Shown here in pieces: positions 25,652-34,499 of a DNA stretch of 64,000 bases. The position numbers and the translations under genes were made by a program. Each line of letters starts with the position of its first letter. The stretch's first letter is position 1. This DNA comes from Fulvivirga sp. (GTDB lineage: Bacteria > Bacteroidota > Bacteroidia > Cytophagales > Cyclobacteriaceae), in assembly GCA_028280565.1 (NCBI GenBank), contig JANQLQ010000312.1:1-64000 (forward strand), in the 5' to 3' direction. The notes beneath the pieces were generated by a model. That model was not told where the DNA came from. It worked only from the letters and a program-made list of their open reading frames with translations, and made no database searches.

Positions 25652-27061
25652 CTACTTGCTCCCATTTTCCGGGGTCAAATCCCAGCTTTGCTTAGGTGTG
25701 GGATCGTATCGCGGCCAGGCATCATGTCCTGGCATGTCCTCTAAAACTTGTAAAAGCCTCTCCTTTTCCTCCCGGTCCAAGGCCTTCTCCCGGCCTAGCA
25801 AATTAATCTTCTCAAAAGGATCGGATTGAATGTTGAATAAGGCGATTACCTCTCGGTCTTCATTTACTACGAGCTTATGGGTCTTATTCCCAATGGCCCT
25901 GGGGGCAAATTTCGTTCGGGGTACCACTTTACCATCCCGTAGCAACGCCGGCCTCCCTCCCATGGAAAGCACCCAATCACGGTTGGTCTTGTTTGTCTTC
26001 CCTTGGATCATTTCACAGAACGATCTACCGTCGCCATTCCACGCCTCTATGCTTCCTCCTGCCAATTCTAAAAAGGTAGGGAAAAGATCCGTAATATCCA
26101 CTAGCTCACCCGTTTTTAAACCCTCCTGCCGATAGGCCGGGGCATTAACAATAAAGGGCATGGCCATCCCGTTTTGTGAGAGTTTAACTTTGCCGCCCCT
26201 TACTGGCTCTCCTTTTAAGTGCCCTTCTATGCTTCCCGAAGTTCCGTTATCAGTTGTCCACACCACGACCGTCTGTTCACGCAACCCGAGCCTTTCCAGT
26301 CCCTTTATTAACCTTCCTACACTGTGGTCCATGTAGCGGACCATCGCTTTGTGCTTTTCTATGGCTGTTTCTGCCTCTCGATGGTTAGGAGTTGCTACCA
26401 GTGGCGTATGGGTGAGCACCATAGGGTAATAGATGAACATCGGTTCCTGCCGGTACCTTTCCATAAAATCGAGGATAAAGTCCGTGAATACATCTTCACC
26501 GAATTGACCCGAGTAGGTTTTGCTACCTTGTAGCGTATGGATATAAGGATCCCAATATCTCTCGGCACTCGGGGGATTGCCGGTTTCATACCCAGTCCAC
26601 ATGCAGTATTCGTCAAAGCCGTGATCTTTGAGTATCCTTGGCTGCACCCTGAAATCATTCACTTGCCATTTACCGGCTATACAGGTTTTATAACCTTGCT
26701 TCTGGAGTGCAAGTGCGATAGTCTTGTAATATTTGGGATCAAAATGGCATTGTGCTCCCCACCTGGGCACATCCCAATGGTTGATCCACCCCGTATGAAA
26801 GGGGTATTGCCCGGTAAGGAAGCTTACCCGGGTGGGTGTGCATTGAGGCATTACCCAAGCGTTGTCAAACAGGATACCCGTATCGGCCAGCCGGTCAACA
26901 TTAGGTGTCAATATGGAATCCGCCCCATAGCAGCTTACCCATTCTTTGCCCAGGTCATCGACTAGGATGAACAGGATGTTGGGCGTTCGAGGAGTATGAG
27001 AGGGGTTGTTACAGCCGTGTAAAAATGGAATTAAGCAAAAAAGAATAAAAGATCTACTCAT
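25652..27061 (-). CDS. Sulfatase lipoprotein (type I, formylglycine-dependent)
   Basis: The 469-residue enzyme hydrolyses sulfate esters, probably on an algal or matrix glycan. A lipobox LHGC places Cys17 as the lipid site. The metal-binding NILFILVDDLGKEW (residues 28-41) and the formylglycine signature CTPTR (Cys74) are intact, as are GKWQVND and later VWTTDNGTSGS. It needs a maturase (anaerobic SME or FGE), and none is seen in the window. It faces the same way as the GH88 operon 0.6 kb upstream and could belong to the same ancestral locus, though a terminator hairpin (27609-27637) separates them. Confidence 0.94.
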   Translation of the reverse strand: MSRSFILFCLIPFLHGCNNPSHTPRTPNILFILVDDLGKEWVSCYGADSILTPNVDRLADTGILFDNAWVMPQCTPTRVSFLTGQYPFHTGWINHWDVPRWGAQCHFDPKYYKTIALALQKQGYKTCIAGKWQVNDFRVQPRILKDHGFDEYCMWTGYETGNPPSAERYWDPYIHTLQGSKTYSGQFGEDVFTDFILDFMERYRQEPMFIYYPMVLTHTPLVATPNHREAETAIEKHKAMVRYMDHSVGRLIKGLERLGLREQTVVVWTTDNGTSGSIEGHLKGEPVRGGKVKLSQNGMAMPFIVNAPAYRQEGLKTGELVDITDLFPTFLELAGGSIEAWNGDGRSFCEMIQGKTNKTNRDWVLSMGGRPALLRDGKVVPRTKFAPRAIGNKTHKLVVNEDREVIALFNIQSDPFEKINLLGREKALDREEKERLLQVLEDMPGHDAWPRYDPTPKQSWDLTPENGSK

Positions 27062-27649
27062 GGCAGTGCTTCGGAAAAGATAACCGGTATATTTTTAAAT
27101 ATACAACAAATCGAGATGGATGATCTTTGGATTTGCTAGTGACTTGAACTCGATAATTGTTCATCAGTTTGATGTTATCCAGGGCAGTTTTGGCTCGTAA
27201 GCTTGGTGACTCTTGGTGCATTTGCGTCTTAGTGGCTGGGGAAGCTTGGCCACCAAGGCACCAAAGCTCAAAGAATCACAAAGGAATCTTCTTTACGATT
27301 TAATTATTTTTATAACTCACGTTAGTGACATGGGTTATCCCCTGCCTAGTGTTAAGTTAAGCCTCAAATAACGTAACGCGTACCGTATGAACTGGTTGAA
27401 GTATCGATGAGTTAACAATCAGCAAAGGGCAACAGGCAAAAAATAGAGGATTGCCGACTGCTTATTGCCAACTGCCGACTTTAAGAACGGGATGGAAAAA
27501 AATAGCTCACCGTCCAATTACACTTCACTTAACACTAGAACAATTTTTTAAAATGATCGACGGTAAATGCTTTCACAGTCATTTGGACTTATTCTCATGA
27601 TTAAAATACCGGGCGGACCTAAAACCAATCCGCCCGGGTAAACAAGGTT
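27062..27649. repeat. Repeat-bearing spacer: HTH-free intergenic elements and inverted-repeat element
   Basis: Positions 27197-27292 carry a short repeat with AAGCTT...AAAGAATCACAAAGG that recurs at 36.60-36.64 kb. Positions 27346-27361 (CTAGTGTTAAGTTAAG) and 27523-27538 (CTTCACTTAACACTAG) are inverted complements with one mismatch, bounding a ~190 bp element with a GCCGACTG...CTGCCGAC-rich core (27451-27480). The short repeat also occurs at 15432. No gene is visible. Confidence 0.55.
27609..27637 (-). terminator. Intrinsic terminator after the truncated T9SS gene
   Basis: CCGGGCGGA and TCCGCCCGG form a 9 bp GC-rich stem with an 11-base loop, 13 bases beyond the stop at 27650. On the minus strand it is followed by TATTTTAAT. 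Confidence 0.7.
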
Positions 27650-28846
27650 TTATTCTAGCACTACCAGCTTTTTAATGATCCTTTCATGGGCAGATTCTAT
27701 TTTTACCATATAAACTCCTTCCTGCATACTTCCTTTTTGGAACCCGATGGTGTTATCGCCTTCTTGCAATTGCACCAGCCTGTTTTTTATAACAAGCCCT
27801 TTTAGGTCGGTAATTACGATCTCGGCCATGGCCGACTGCGGCGTTTTGATGCGCACATAAAAGTTGGCCACCACGGCGTTAGGATAGATCACCACTTCGG
27901 AGGCTTCCTTTAGGTCGTCCGCTTGCCGGCATCCGGCACACCCGGTGGAAGAAATATTTACCCCGGCCGACGTGGTTATATTCCCGTCATTGTCCGTGGC
28001 CACGGCATAAAGGGTATAATTGCCGCTGATCACATTGCTCCAGGTAAAATCAAAGGGTGCCGTAGTGTCCTCGCCAAGTTTTAAAAAGCCATTGAAGAAC
28101 TCCACTTTTACTACTGATCCATCAGCATCGGAGGTACTGGCGCTGATCACTATATCGCTTCCGGCCGTAAAAGAGCTATTGTTTGCCGGAGAGGTTATGC
28201 TAACGGATGGAGCACTTTCGGTATTGGTAAATGAAGACTCGTAAGCGCCCACATCAAACTCATTCCCTTGGGGCCGGGTATTCCCTTCATAATCCGAAGT
28301 GAACGTTAAAGCCGTGCCCATATCTATGGCTGGGGAAGTAGAGGCCAAGCGATAATTGTTGTTTAACTCATCTACAAACTGAGGGTCAGTCTGCTTGGAA
28401 TTGAGGTCAAGGCCTGTACCCTGTTGGAATTCCGTCAACGATCCAAATCGAGTCCCGCCTTGCCCTGATAATCTCAGCCGGGAGGTCCTGGAGCTATTGG
28501 TGTTCCAGATGAAAAAACCCATCCATATTGACCCGCTGGTGCGTTGTATGTTGTTGAGTAACGTCCGGTTTACCGTTCCACGGATCTCGCCCCTATTTCC
28601 ACTTGAGGTTACTCCCGGAAAGGTAAAGCTCCCGGAGGCAACGTTGTCTTTGTTACCGGATGTCACTTTCCAAGGTGTCCCCCAGCCGTAATCCCCATTG
28701 CTGCCTCCAAGCGTGCCCGTACCGGTAGGGTAATTGAAGCCTTCGTAGGCTATCCCAGTGGTGCCACTGAACGCTTCGGCAAACGTATTCCCGATCCTGA
28801 TCTCATCAAACCGTGACTCATGGGAGTTTTGCACAATCAATTGCAC
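27650..28846 (-). pseudogene. N-truncated mosaic T9SS cargo (lyase-like remnants, Ig-like domain, sorting tail)
   Basis: The frame (398 codons, GTG start) has no signal peptide and cannot be extended because a TAG lies 18 bases upstream. It begins inside a LamG-type end (SRFDEIRIGNTFAEAFSG), continues with a second GFNYPTGTG module, then jumps to the C-terminal turn of a parallel beta-helix lyase (TDPQFVDELNNNYRLAST, PAIDMGTA). An Ig-like domain (VSITSPANNSSFTAGSDI) and a Por-type sorting tail (VVIYPNAVVANFYVRI to KKLVVLE) follow. Without an export signal the protein cannot be secreted, so I read it as a fusion left by deletions. It lies 14 bases after the GH88 gene. Confidence 0.7.
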
Positions 28847-28860
28847 AACTGAATAAAAAT

Positions 28861-30078
28861 TTAACTAGTGTATGTTACGCTCCATTTCTTGGAACGTAAC
28901 AATGCCTCTACGAAATAATAATCCGCATAAATCAACGGTACATCTACTTCTGAATTCTTTGGTTTATTGCCTGTACTATGCATCAAGATAAAGTTGCCAT
29001 TTTCCCCTGGTGTGGTCATATAAGCGTTTGATGCAAGACTTTTTAAAATATCAAGTGCATAGTCCCGGTAATTTTCATCTCCCGTAAGGTGGCTTAGTTC
29101 TAACAACGCCGAAGCCACGATCGTGGCGGCCGACGCGTCGCGAGGAGCATTAGGGATGGCCGGGTCGTCAAAATCCCAATACGGGACCTTGTCTTCGGGA
29201 ATAGCAGGGTGCTCCATCCAATAGCGCGCAATGGCCTTGCCCTGTTCCAAGAAACGCTTATCCTTCGTCTCGCGATAACACATGACATAACCATAGAGCC
29301 CCCAAGCCTGGCCACGAGCCCATTCTGATGCATCGGAATACCCCTGGTGGGTAAGTTTATTCACAGGTTCCCCCGTCTCCATATCGTAATCCAATACGTG
29401 CCATGTGCTTACATCATCACGGTAATGATGGGCAAGCGTCTTCTCGGCATGACTTACTGCCATTTGGTAATAGCTGGAGTCTCCCGTGACTTTCGTGGCC
29501 CAGAACAAATACTCTAGGTTCATCATGTTGTCAATGATCACCGGGAAGGTCCATTGATCCTGGCCCCAGTCCCACGACTTGATGGCTCCCACTTTTGGAT
29601 TGAACCTGCCGGCCAGCGAGTTCACTCCTTCTAGCAGTACCTCTTTGTATTGTGGATCTTCTTCAACCCGATAACCATTGCCTAGACTGCAAAACAGCAT
29701 GAACCCAAGATCATGGGTAGAGCTGTTGTTTTTTTCATTGAATAGGCCTTTGGAAAACTTTCGAGCAGCTTTACCAAGGGCTTCATCCCCTGAATATTCG
29801 TACAAGTACCATAATGTTGCTGGGAAAAAGCCACTGGTCCAGTCGGGCGAGGAAACGGTGATAAGTTCACCATTTTCAAAGGTGCGGGGGTAACGATCCA
29901 TCCCGGGGTTGCTAGAAAGCAGCTGATCATAAGCCTCTACGCTACGGTTCAAGGCGCTATCCACCCAACTCATGTGGTTCTCCTTTTGCTCGTTGCCCGA
30001 CCCTTGCTGTGAAGGTTGGCAACTGGCCAAGAAAATGTAAAGGGGCAAAAGGGTTATGTAGGGATTAAGTCTCATCAT
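28861..30078 (-). CDS. GH88/GH105-type unsaturated glucuronyl hydrolase lipoprotein
   Basis: The enzyme hydrolyses unsaturated uronic acids from the ends of oligosaccharides made by polysaccharide lyases. The 405-residue protein has a lipobox (LASC, Cys20) and an alpha/alpha barrel. The two conserved aspartates are Asp123 (THDLGFMLFC) and Asp183 (PVIIDNMMNLEYLF), and EWARGQAWGLYGY is the family signature. The gene is one base downstream of the decayed SusC frame and 14 bases upstream of a truncated T9SS gene, and appears intact among ruins. With the sulfatase nearby it points to a sulfated, lyase-cleaved uronate polymer as the original substrate. Confidence 0.94.
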   Translation of the reverse strand: MMRLNPYITLLPLYIFLASCQPSQQGSGNEQKENHMSWVDSALNRSVEAYDQLLSSNPGMDRYPRTFENGELITVSSPDWTSGFFPATLWYLYEYSGDEALGKAARKFSKGLFNEKNNSSTHDLGFMLFCSLGNGYRVEEDPQYKEVLLEGVNSLAGRFNPKVGAIKSWDWGQDQWTFPVIIDNMMNLEYLFWATKVTGDSSYYQMAVSHAEKTLAHHYRDDVSTWHVLDYDMETGEPVNKLTHQGYSDASEWARGQAWGLYGYVMCYRETKDKRFLEQGKAIARYWMEHPAIPEDKVPYWDFDDPAIPNAPRDASAATIVASALLELSHLTGDENYRDYALDILKSLASNAYMTTPGENGNFILMHSTGNKPKNSEVDVPLIYADYYFVEALLRSKKWSVTYTS

Positions 30079-30079
30079 T

Positions 30080-30694
30080 TTATCCGTTTAAGGGTATTAT
30101 TTTCCTAGTGAAGACGTTGTCCCTGTGCTTGTCCATTACGTGCGCCCGGTAATAGTAAATACTCCCGGTTTGGTGGCGATTTTTAGACGGTTGCCGCTTC
30201 CCAACTGCTCGTTGGACCCCGTGGGCAGACGCACTGGATTGTATGATTAAGACAACAACCGTAGAGCTTTGCTGCGTCCGTTCGAGCCGGGTGATGGGTA
30301 ACTTCTCCAATCCATTACTATCCATGGTGGACAGCGGCCCGGCGGTGTCGCGCTCTGCTTTTGTACCATACTTTACCACAACGACCCTCGGCAGCTCTCT
30401 CACCCCAGAAACAGGCACTATGCCTGTGACAGATCGACTCCCAACAACGGCTTTCCGTACCCAATAACCTCCAAAAGAATGGGGTAAAACATCATTTTCA
30501 GTGTTTACTTCCGGGCAGTATTGCCCAAAAGCGTGGGTCGCGGTGCCTTCTGTCGCGCCTTTTATGACGGTTGGCGCGCTGGGGAGCCCCTCACCAGGTT
30601 TATCTACGACTGTATTAGCCGAGATTTTTTGAGCGGGTAAGACGACGAAATTACTGGAAAAAACCAGTGATACTATGGGGTGTTTGGGGTCCAT
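30080..30694 (-). pseudogene. Decayed SusC N-terminus fused to a secreted-protein tail
   Basis: The 204-codon frame is recognisable as the start of a SusC receptor: a worn signal (SLVFSSNFVVLPAQ), a carboxypeptidase-like domain (GEGLPSAPTVIKGATEGTAT for GEGLPGATVVIKGTxxGT) and VRELPRVVVVKYGTKAERD for the EVVVVGYGTQ motif. Many conserved glycines and hydrophobic residues are replaced (GYGTQ to KYGTK). The frame then passes into a tail (GSIYYYRAHVMDKHRDNVFT, RKIIPLNG) like the end of a secreted glycan enzyme. The rest of susC and any susD are gone. It keeps the operator-proximal place in the operon, one base before GH88. Confidence 0.8.
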
Positions 30695-30721
30695 GATCTA
30701 GAGCAATTTTTGACAAAAAAG

Positions 30722-30735
30722 AGCAATCGATTGCT
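30722..30735. promoter_or_regulatory. LacI-type operator upstream of the GH88 operon
   Basis: AGCAATCGATTGCT is a perfect 14 bp palindrome identical to the centre of the site at 1589-1606 in front of the LacI-type gene. It lies 28 bases before the ATG of the decayed SusC frame, a position that would block transcription. The link to the regulator 29 kb away is inferred from the match. Confidence 0.72.
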
Positions 30736-30964
30736 TAAATCGTTTTCAATTTTAGTCAACTTTCTTTTCATAGTCAAGGATTACTTTGCATTTGTTGGGC
30801 TGCTATGATATAAATCATTTTACCCGGTGGTAGTTCATACGATTGTGCGGTAGACCATGGGTACTCCATGGGGAATGGGGAAAGGATGGGTTGTTTAATG
30901 GTTGTCTTTTAGAGTGAGACGTTGAATTAAAAACATCCAGACGCAGGTTTTTTTAAATCTTTGG

Positions 30965-31090
30965 CCATACCATGTGCAGATTCGGAGAACCTGTTAAATC
31001 TCTTAGGTTCAGAGAACCTATTCATTGGATAGCACAGGTTCAGAGAACCTGCGCTATATGGTGGTAGCTATTTAGAGCCACATGGTATGG
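30965..31090. repeat. 126 bp element with terminal inverted repeats and three internal palindromes
   Basis: CCATACCATGTG (30965-30976) and CACATGGTATGG (31079-31090) are perfect inverted complements. Between them lie three copies of an AGGTTC-AGA-GAACCT dyad, at 30979-30992 (partial), 31004-31019 and 31034-31051, about 28 bases apart. Each copy is a short hairpin. The element is not coding. It sits in the 678-base spacer between two divergent transcription units (30694 and 31373). The remainder of the spacer shows only the LacI-type site and an AT-rich run at 31165-31200. Confidence 0.7.
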
Positions 31091-31372
31091 ATTGTCCTTC
31101 GACCCTTTGTGATGCTAGAGTTAGGAATTCGGACGAAATGAGAATGGTCCTATCTTAAATGAGCAAAAAAATATAAAAGAGAGCTTTTATATAAATAATT
31201 GATAATCAAATCATTGACTCATTTATGATGCAAGCTGATGTCAATTCTATGCGTAACGCTAGGGTTACATCTGTGATGTTAACTAAATTAAACCTACGAA
31301 TCGACTACTTAATTTTTTCATTTTCAGCGAATTCTTACATACATTTAATCGATTTTTTTTAGACAGGTTACC

Positions 31373-32788
31373 ATGAAGTCCAACGCTATTTTTTTGTTTT
31401 TGGCTTCCCTGTGGTTAATGCATGATCAAGCTTATGGTCAATACGAGTATGAATATGTGCCGATGGATTCCTTTGACCTCCAAAAGGAGATATTGATTGA
31501 TGAAATTAACACAGACATAGCGGCCATACAATCCTCTCTACCAAGGTCCTCACGAGACGAGTTAAAAACTATTTTAAACTACAAGGCAGAATTACTCGCT
31601 AGGCGCCTAAAGTCCAACCATTTCATAAACGATGGTGAGCTTGATCAGCTAGTGGGCAAAGTGTATTCAGAGATCACTACAAAAAACCCAAGGGCCGGCT
31701 ACCCGACGAGGATCATGATATCAAGAAGCCCGGTGCCCAATGCCTCTTGCTGGGGAGAAGGCACCATGATCATCAACCTAGGGCTGCTGAGCCGGTTAAA
31801 CACCGAAAGTGAACTTGCTTTCATTATGGCGCACGAGATGGCACATCAACTACTGGACCATGTGAATGAGGCCACATTGAGCGCTATAAAAAGACGAAGC
31901 GATAGGGGTTTGAAGAGGCAGGCCAAAACCTACGGCAAGCTGGATGTGATGAAAGAAATTGCGTATGATGATGCCCGGTACTCCCGGATAAAAGAACATG
32001 AAGCCGATTCTATGGCCGTAGTGCTCTTGCGTAACACAAGTTACCAGTGGCAGGTCTACGAAAGGGTTTTGGACATGCTCGATTCGGCGGATTATCCCGA
32101 GACCAGGGAGAGACCGGATTTGAAATCCCGTTTTGACTTCAGCAAATACCCATTTAAGGATAAATGGCTTGAGCCTCCACACTCGGGGTTAGGAAGGTCT
32201 AGCAATACCGGGCTTTTTTCTGCCGATTCGTTGAAATCCCACCCAAACATTCCCAAAAGGATCGCTTACGTTGACTCTCTTTATGGGTACAATGCAGGAA
32301 AAAAGAGCTACGATCCTTCTCATGACCGGATTGCCTCCTCTTTACAGCAGCGTATCGACCTGGAAATGACATCAAGTACCTTTGTAATTAATGACTATGC
32401 CAAGTCGATGTTCTACACCTTGCAGATGTTGGGCCAGTACCCAGAAAACAAATTTTTAAAAACACACCTGGCAAGGCTCCTAGTAGAACTATATCTATCC
32501 CGTAAAAATCATACGTACAACAGGTATGTACGTATTTCCAATTATTATCCTAAAATGATGGAGGAACTATTCATCTTTCTCAATAACCTGAGGATGTCGG
32601 AAATTGCCAAGCTGGCTTACAATTACATCAACCGTGACGCGGTATTCGATAAGACCAACGAGGAACATTATTTCCTCCTTTTTATCATCAGCACAGGGCT
32701 GGATAACCTAGAAGTAAGCGAGAAAGTGCTGACCGCTTATAAGAACAGTTTTCCCAATGGCCAGTACCTGGAAGCCATGAAGTTATGA
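31373..32788 (+). CDS. Secreted M48-family zinc metalloprotease
   Basis: The 471-residue protein has a signal peptide (residues 1-22, ending AYGQ). The zinc motif is HEMAH at 154-158 and the third ligand lies in EHEAD near residue 208, as in M48 (Ste24/BepA/LoiP-type) enzymes. The C-terminal half (about 300-471) is helical, with TPR-like spacing. Family members degrade misfolded outer-membrane or periplasmic proteins. It is followed after 36 bases by a secreted protein of unknown function on the same strand, so the two are probably one operon. The start gives a clean export signal. Confidence 0.92.
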   Translation: MKSNAIFLFLASLWLMHDQAYGQYEYEYVPMDSFDLQKEILIDEINTDIAAIQSSLPRSSRDELKTILNYKAELLARRLKSNHFINDGELDQLVGKVYSEITTKNPRAGYPTRIMISRSPVPNASCWGEGTMIINLGLLSRLNTESELAFIMAHEMAHQLLDHVNEATLSAIKRRSDRGLKRQAKTYGKLDVMKEIAYDDARYSRIKEHEADSMAVVLLRNTSYQWQVYERVLDMLDSADYPETRERPDLKSRFDFSKYPFKDKWLEPPHSGLGRSSNTGLFSADSLKSHPNIPKRIAYVDSLYGYNAGKKSYDPSHDRIASSLQQRIDLEMTSSTFVINDYAKSMFYTLQMLGQYPENKFLKTHLARLLVELYLSRKNHTYNRYVRISNYYPKMMEELFIFLNNLRMSEIAKLAYNYINRDAVFDKTNEEHYFLLFIISTGLDNLEVSEKVLTAYKNSFPNGQYLEAMKL

Positions 32789-32824
32789 ACTACCCGTTAA
32801 TTTTTTCAAACTAACACATAAACG

Positions 32825-34387
32825 ATGATCTATAAATTAAAATTTTTCTCCATGATGCTTATGGCATCATGTATGATAACGTGCCCCGGTGCCTGGGGCC
32901 AAAGCAGGACTTTCGAAAATATCAGGAGAGTGACCATGAGAAGTACAGGTACCATCTTAGAGAACAACGAGATCAGTGGTTATTATATCCTTTCTGATGT
33001 GGAAAAGGCAAAAAAAGGGAACAGGACGTACTTGCTGAAGATCTTGGATGAAAACTTAGATGACTTTAAAACGACCACTTTAGAGGAAGGCAAATATGTC
33101 TACTTGGCAGAAAGTGCCTTCAATGGCGAATCCATTATGTTGAAGTTCGTGGATATGAAAGAAAAAAGCCTCATTTTCATGTCTTACAGTAAGAACGGCG
33201 ATCTTTTAGGCAAAAAGGAAAAAGAACTCACCAAGAGGGAAACCCTGTTCTACCGGGCAATGGTGACAGCGGAAACCGAGGGGAATGCGCTTAATAGTAT
33301 TCACGGTAAGGGGTTTGTTGATTATGGAATGGATGACAACGCAAAAAAATACATCATTAACTATATCCCTTCCGATCCTCAAAAAAAAGGATGGAGAAAA
33401 CGCTCTATGAATGTTAAGGGTGTAGAAAATGCCGGTTTTTTATGTAGCTCTAATGATTATGTGTATAGCCTGGTCGTCAAAAGACCCGGCATCCGAAGTA
33501 TGGATATGCAAACCGCCATTGTTTCCCACGATATTGAGTTAGGTGTAAAATCATTTGAGACTGATCTGAATTCCCAAAAGTACAAGGTCCAGCCCATGAA
33601 TGGGTATTTTGACGAAAAAACACAGCTGCTGAACGTGATCGGGATATTTTACGAGCCTGGCACCAAGCAGGTGAAGGATAACGGGCTTGGATTGTTTAAC
33701 TACCAAATCAATTTTAGCGGTGAGATCGTCAATGAAAAGTACCTCACTTGGGCCCAAGATTTTAGAAAGTACGTTCAAGTAGATAACAAAGGAATGATCT
33801 CTAACGAAGATCGTAATGGTTTTATTTTCTTCCACAGGATAATTCAAAATACCGATGGTTCTATCATAGCCGTTGGTGAACAATACAAAAAGGCAGCTGA
33901 CGCTGCTGGTATAGCCGGAAAAGCTTTAGGGGGCGGCACCAGCACTGCTAAAGTAGTGATACAAGATATGGTGATTTTTCATTTCACGAAGGAGTTTGAT
34001 ATTGCAGGAGTCGAGATGGTTGAAAAGTCAAAGTCAGGTTTCGCTCTTCCTGCAGGATATGGTCTTGTAAATATCCACATGCTAAGTAACATTGTAAAAG
34101 CCAATGGAGGTTTTGATTATTCTTTTACGAGCCAGAATGATAAGGATGAGTCTACTTCTATCGGTTATGTGGACTATGAGCGAAAAAAAGGAGCTAAGAA
34201 TGAACTTGTGTTCGGAGCTATTACCTACTATGATGGCGAATTCAGCAGGGATAAAATTCCATTGGGGCATCCGAAAGATAAGGACTGGATACGTGTCTAT
34301 CCCGGGAAACCCGGTTACGTGATGTTGATGGAATACAGCCAGAAGACAAAAACCCTAGAATCACGACTGGAAAGGATCAATTTTTAA
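32825..34387 (+). CDS. Secreted protein of unknown function paired with the M48 protease
   Basis: I do not recognise a named domain in this 520-residue protein. It has a signal peptide (residues 1-25, ending AWGQ) and then a beta-rich body without obvious repeats, metal motifs or lipobox. Residues 366-385 include a glycine/alanine-rich turn (GIAGKALGGGTSTAK). Proteins of this size and style occur in Bacteroidota and carry a DUF label, but I will not assign one. It follows the M48 gene by 36 bases and ends at a shared bidirectional hairpin. It may be a substrate, an inhibitor or a partner of the protease. Confidence 0.8.
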   Translation: MIYKLKFFSMMLMASCMITCPGAWGQSRTFENIRRVTMRSTGTILENNEISGYYILSDVEKAKKGNRTYLLKILDENLDDFKTTTLEEGKYVYLAESAFNGESIMLKFVDMKEKSLIFMSYSKNGDLLGKKEKELTKRETLFYRAMVTAETEGNALNSIHGKGFVDYGMDDNAKKYIINYIPSDPQKKGWRKRSMNVKGVENAGFLCSSNDYVYSLVVKRPGIRSMDMQTAIVSHDIELGVKSFETDLNSQKYKVQPMNGYFDEKTQLLNVIGIFYEPGTKQVKDNGLGLFNYQINFSGEIVNEKYLTWAQDFRKYVQVDNKGMISNEDRNGFIFFHRIIQNTDGSIIAVGEQYKKAADAAGIAGKALGGGTSTAKVVIQDMVIFHFTKEFDIAGVEMVEKSKSGFALPAGYGLVNIHMLSNIVKANGGFDYSFTSQNDKDESTSIGYVDYERKKGAKNELVFGAITYYDGEFSRDKIPLGHPKDKDWIRVYPGKPGYVMLMEYSQKTKTLESRLERINF

Positions 34388-34411
34388 CTGTAATCCAGTC
34401 TTGAGACATAA

Positions 34412-34438
34412 AGAGGCTGACCTTTCGGGTCAGCCTCT
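34412..34438. terminator. Bidirectional terminator between convergent genes
   Basis: AGAGGCTGACC and GGTCAGCCTCT form an 11 bp perfect stem around a TTTCG-like loop. On the + strand it is followed by GCTTTTC, and on the other by TTTATGTC. It serves the genes ending at 34387 (+) and 34500 (-). Confidence 0.8.
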
Positions 34439-34499
34439 GCTTTTCAATGTCTTCCTTATTTCCAAGGGTGCGTTACCGGCAGGTCTACTTCCAGGCCTT

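Noticed and set aside
31165..31200. CTTTTATATAAATAA word resembling the IclR boxes before the M48 gene
   Set aside because: The match is short and AT-rich, and the gene context gives no link to glucuronate use.
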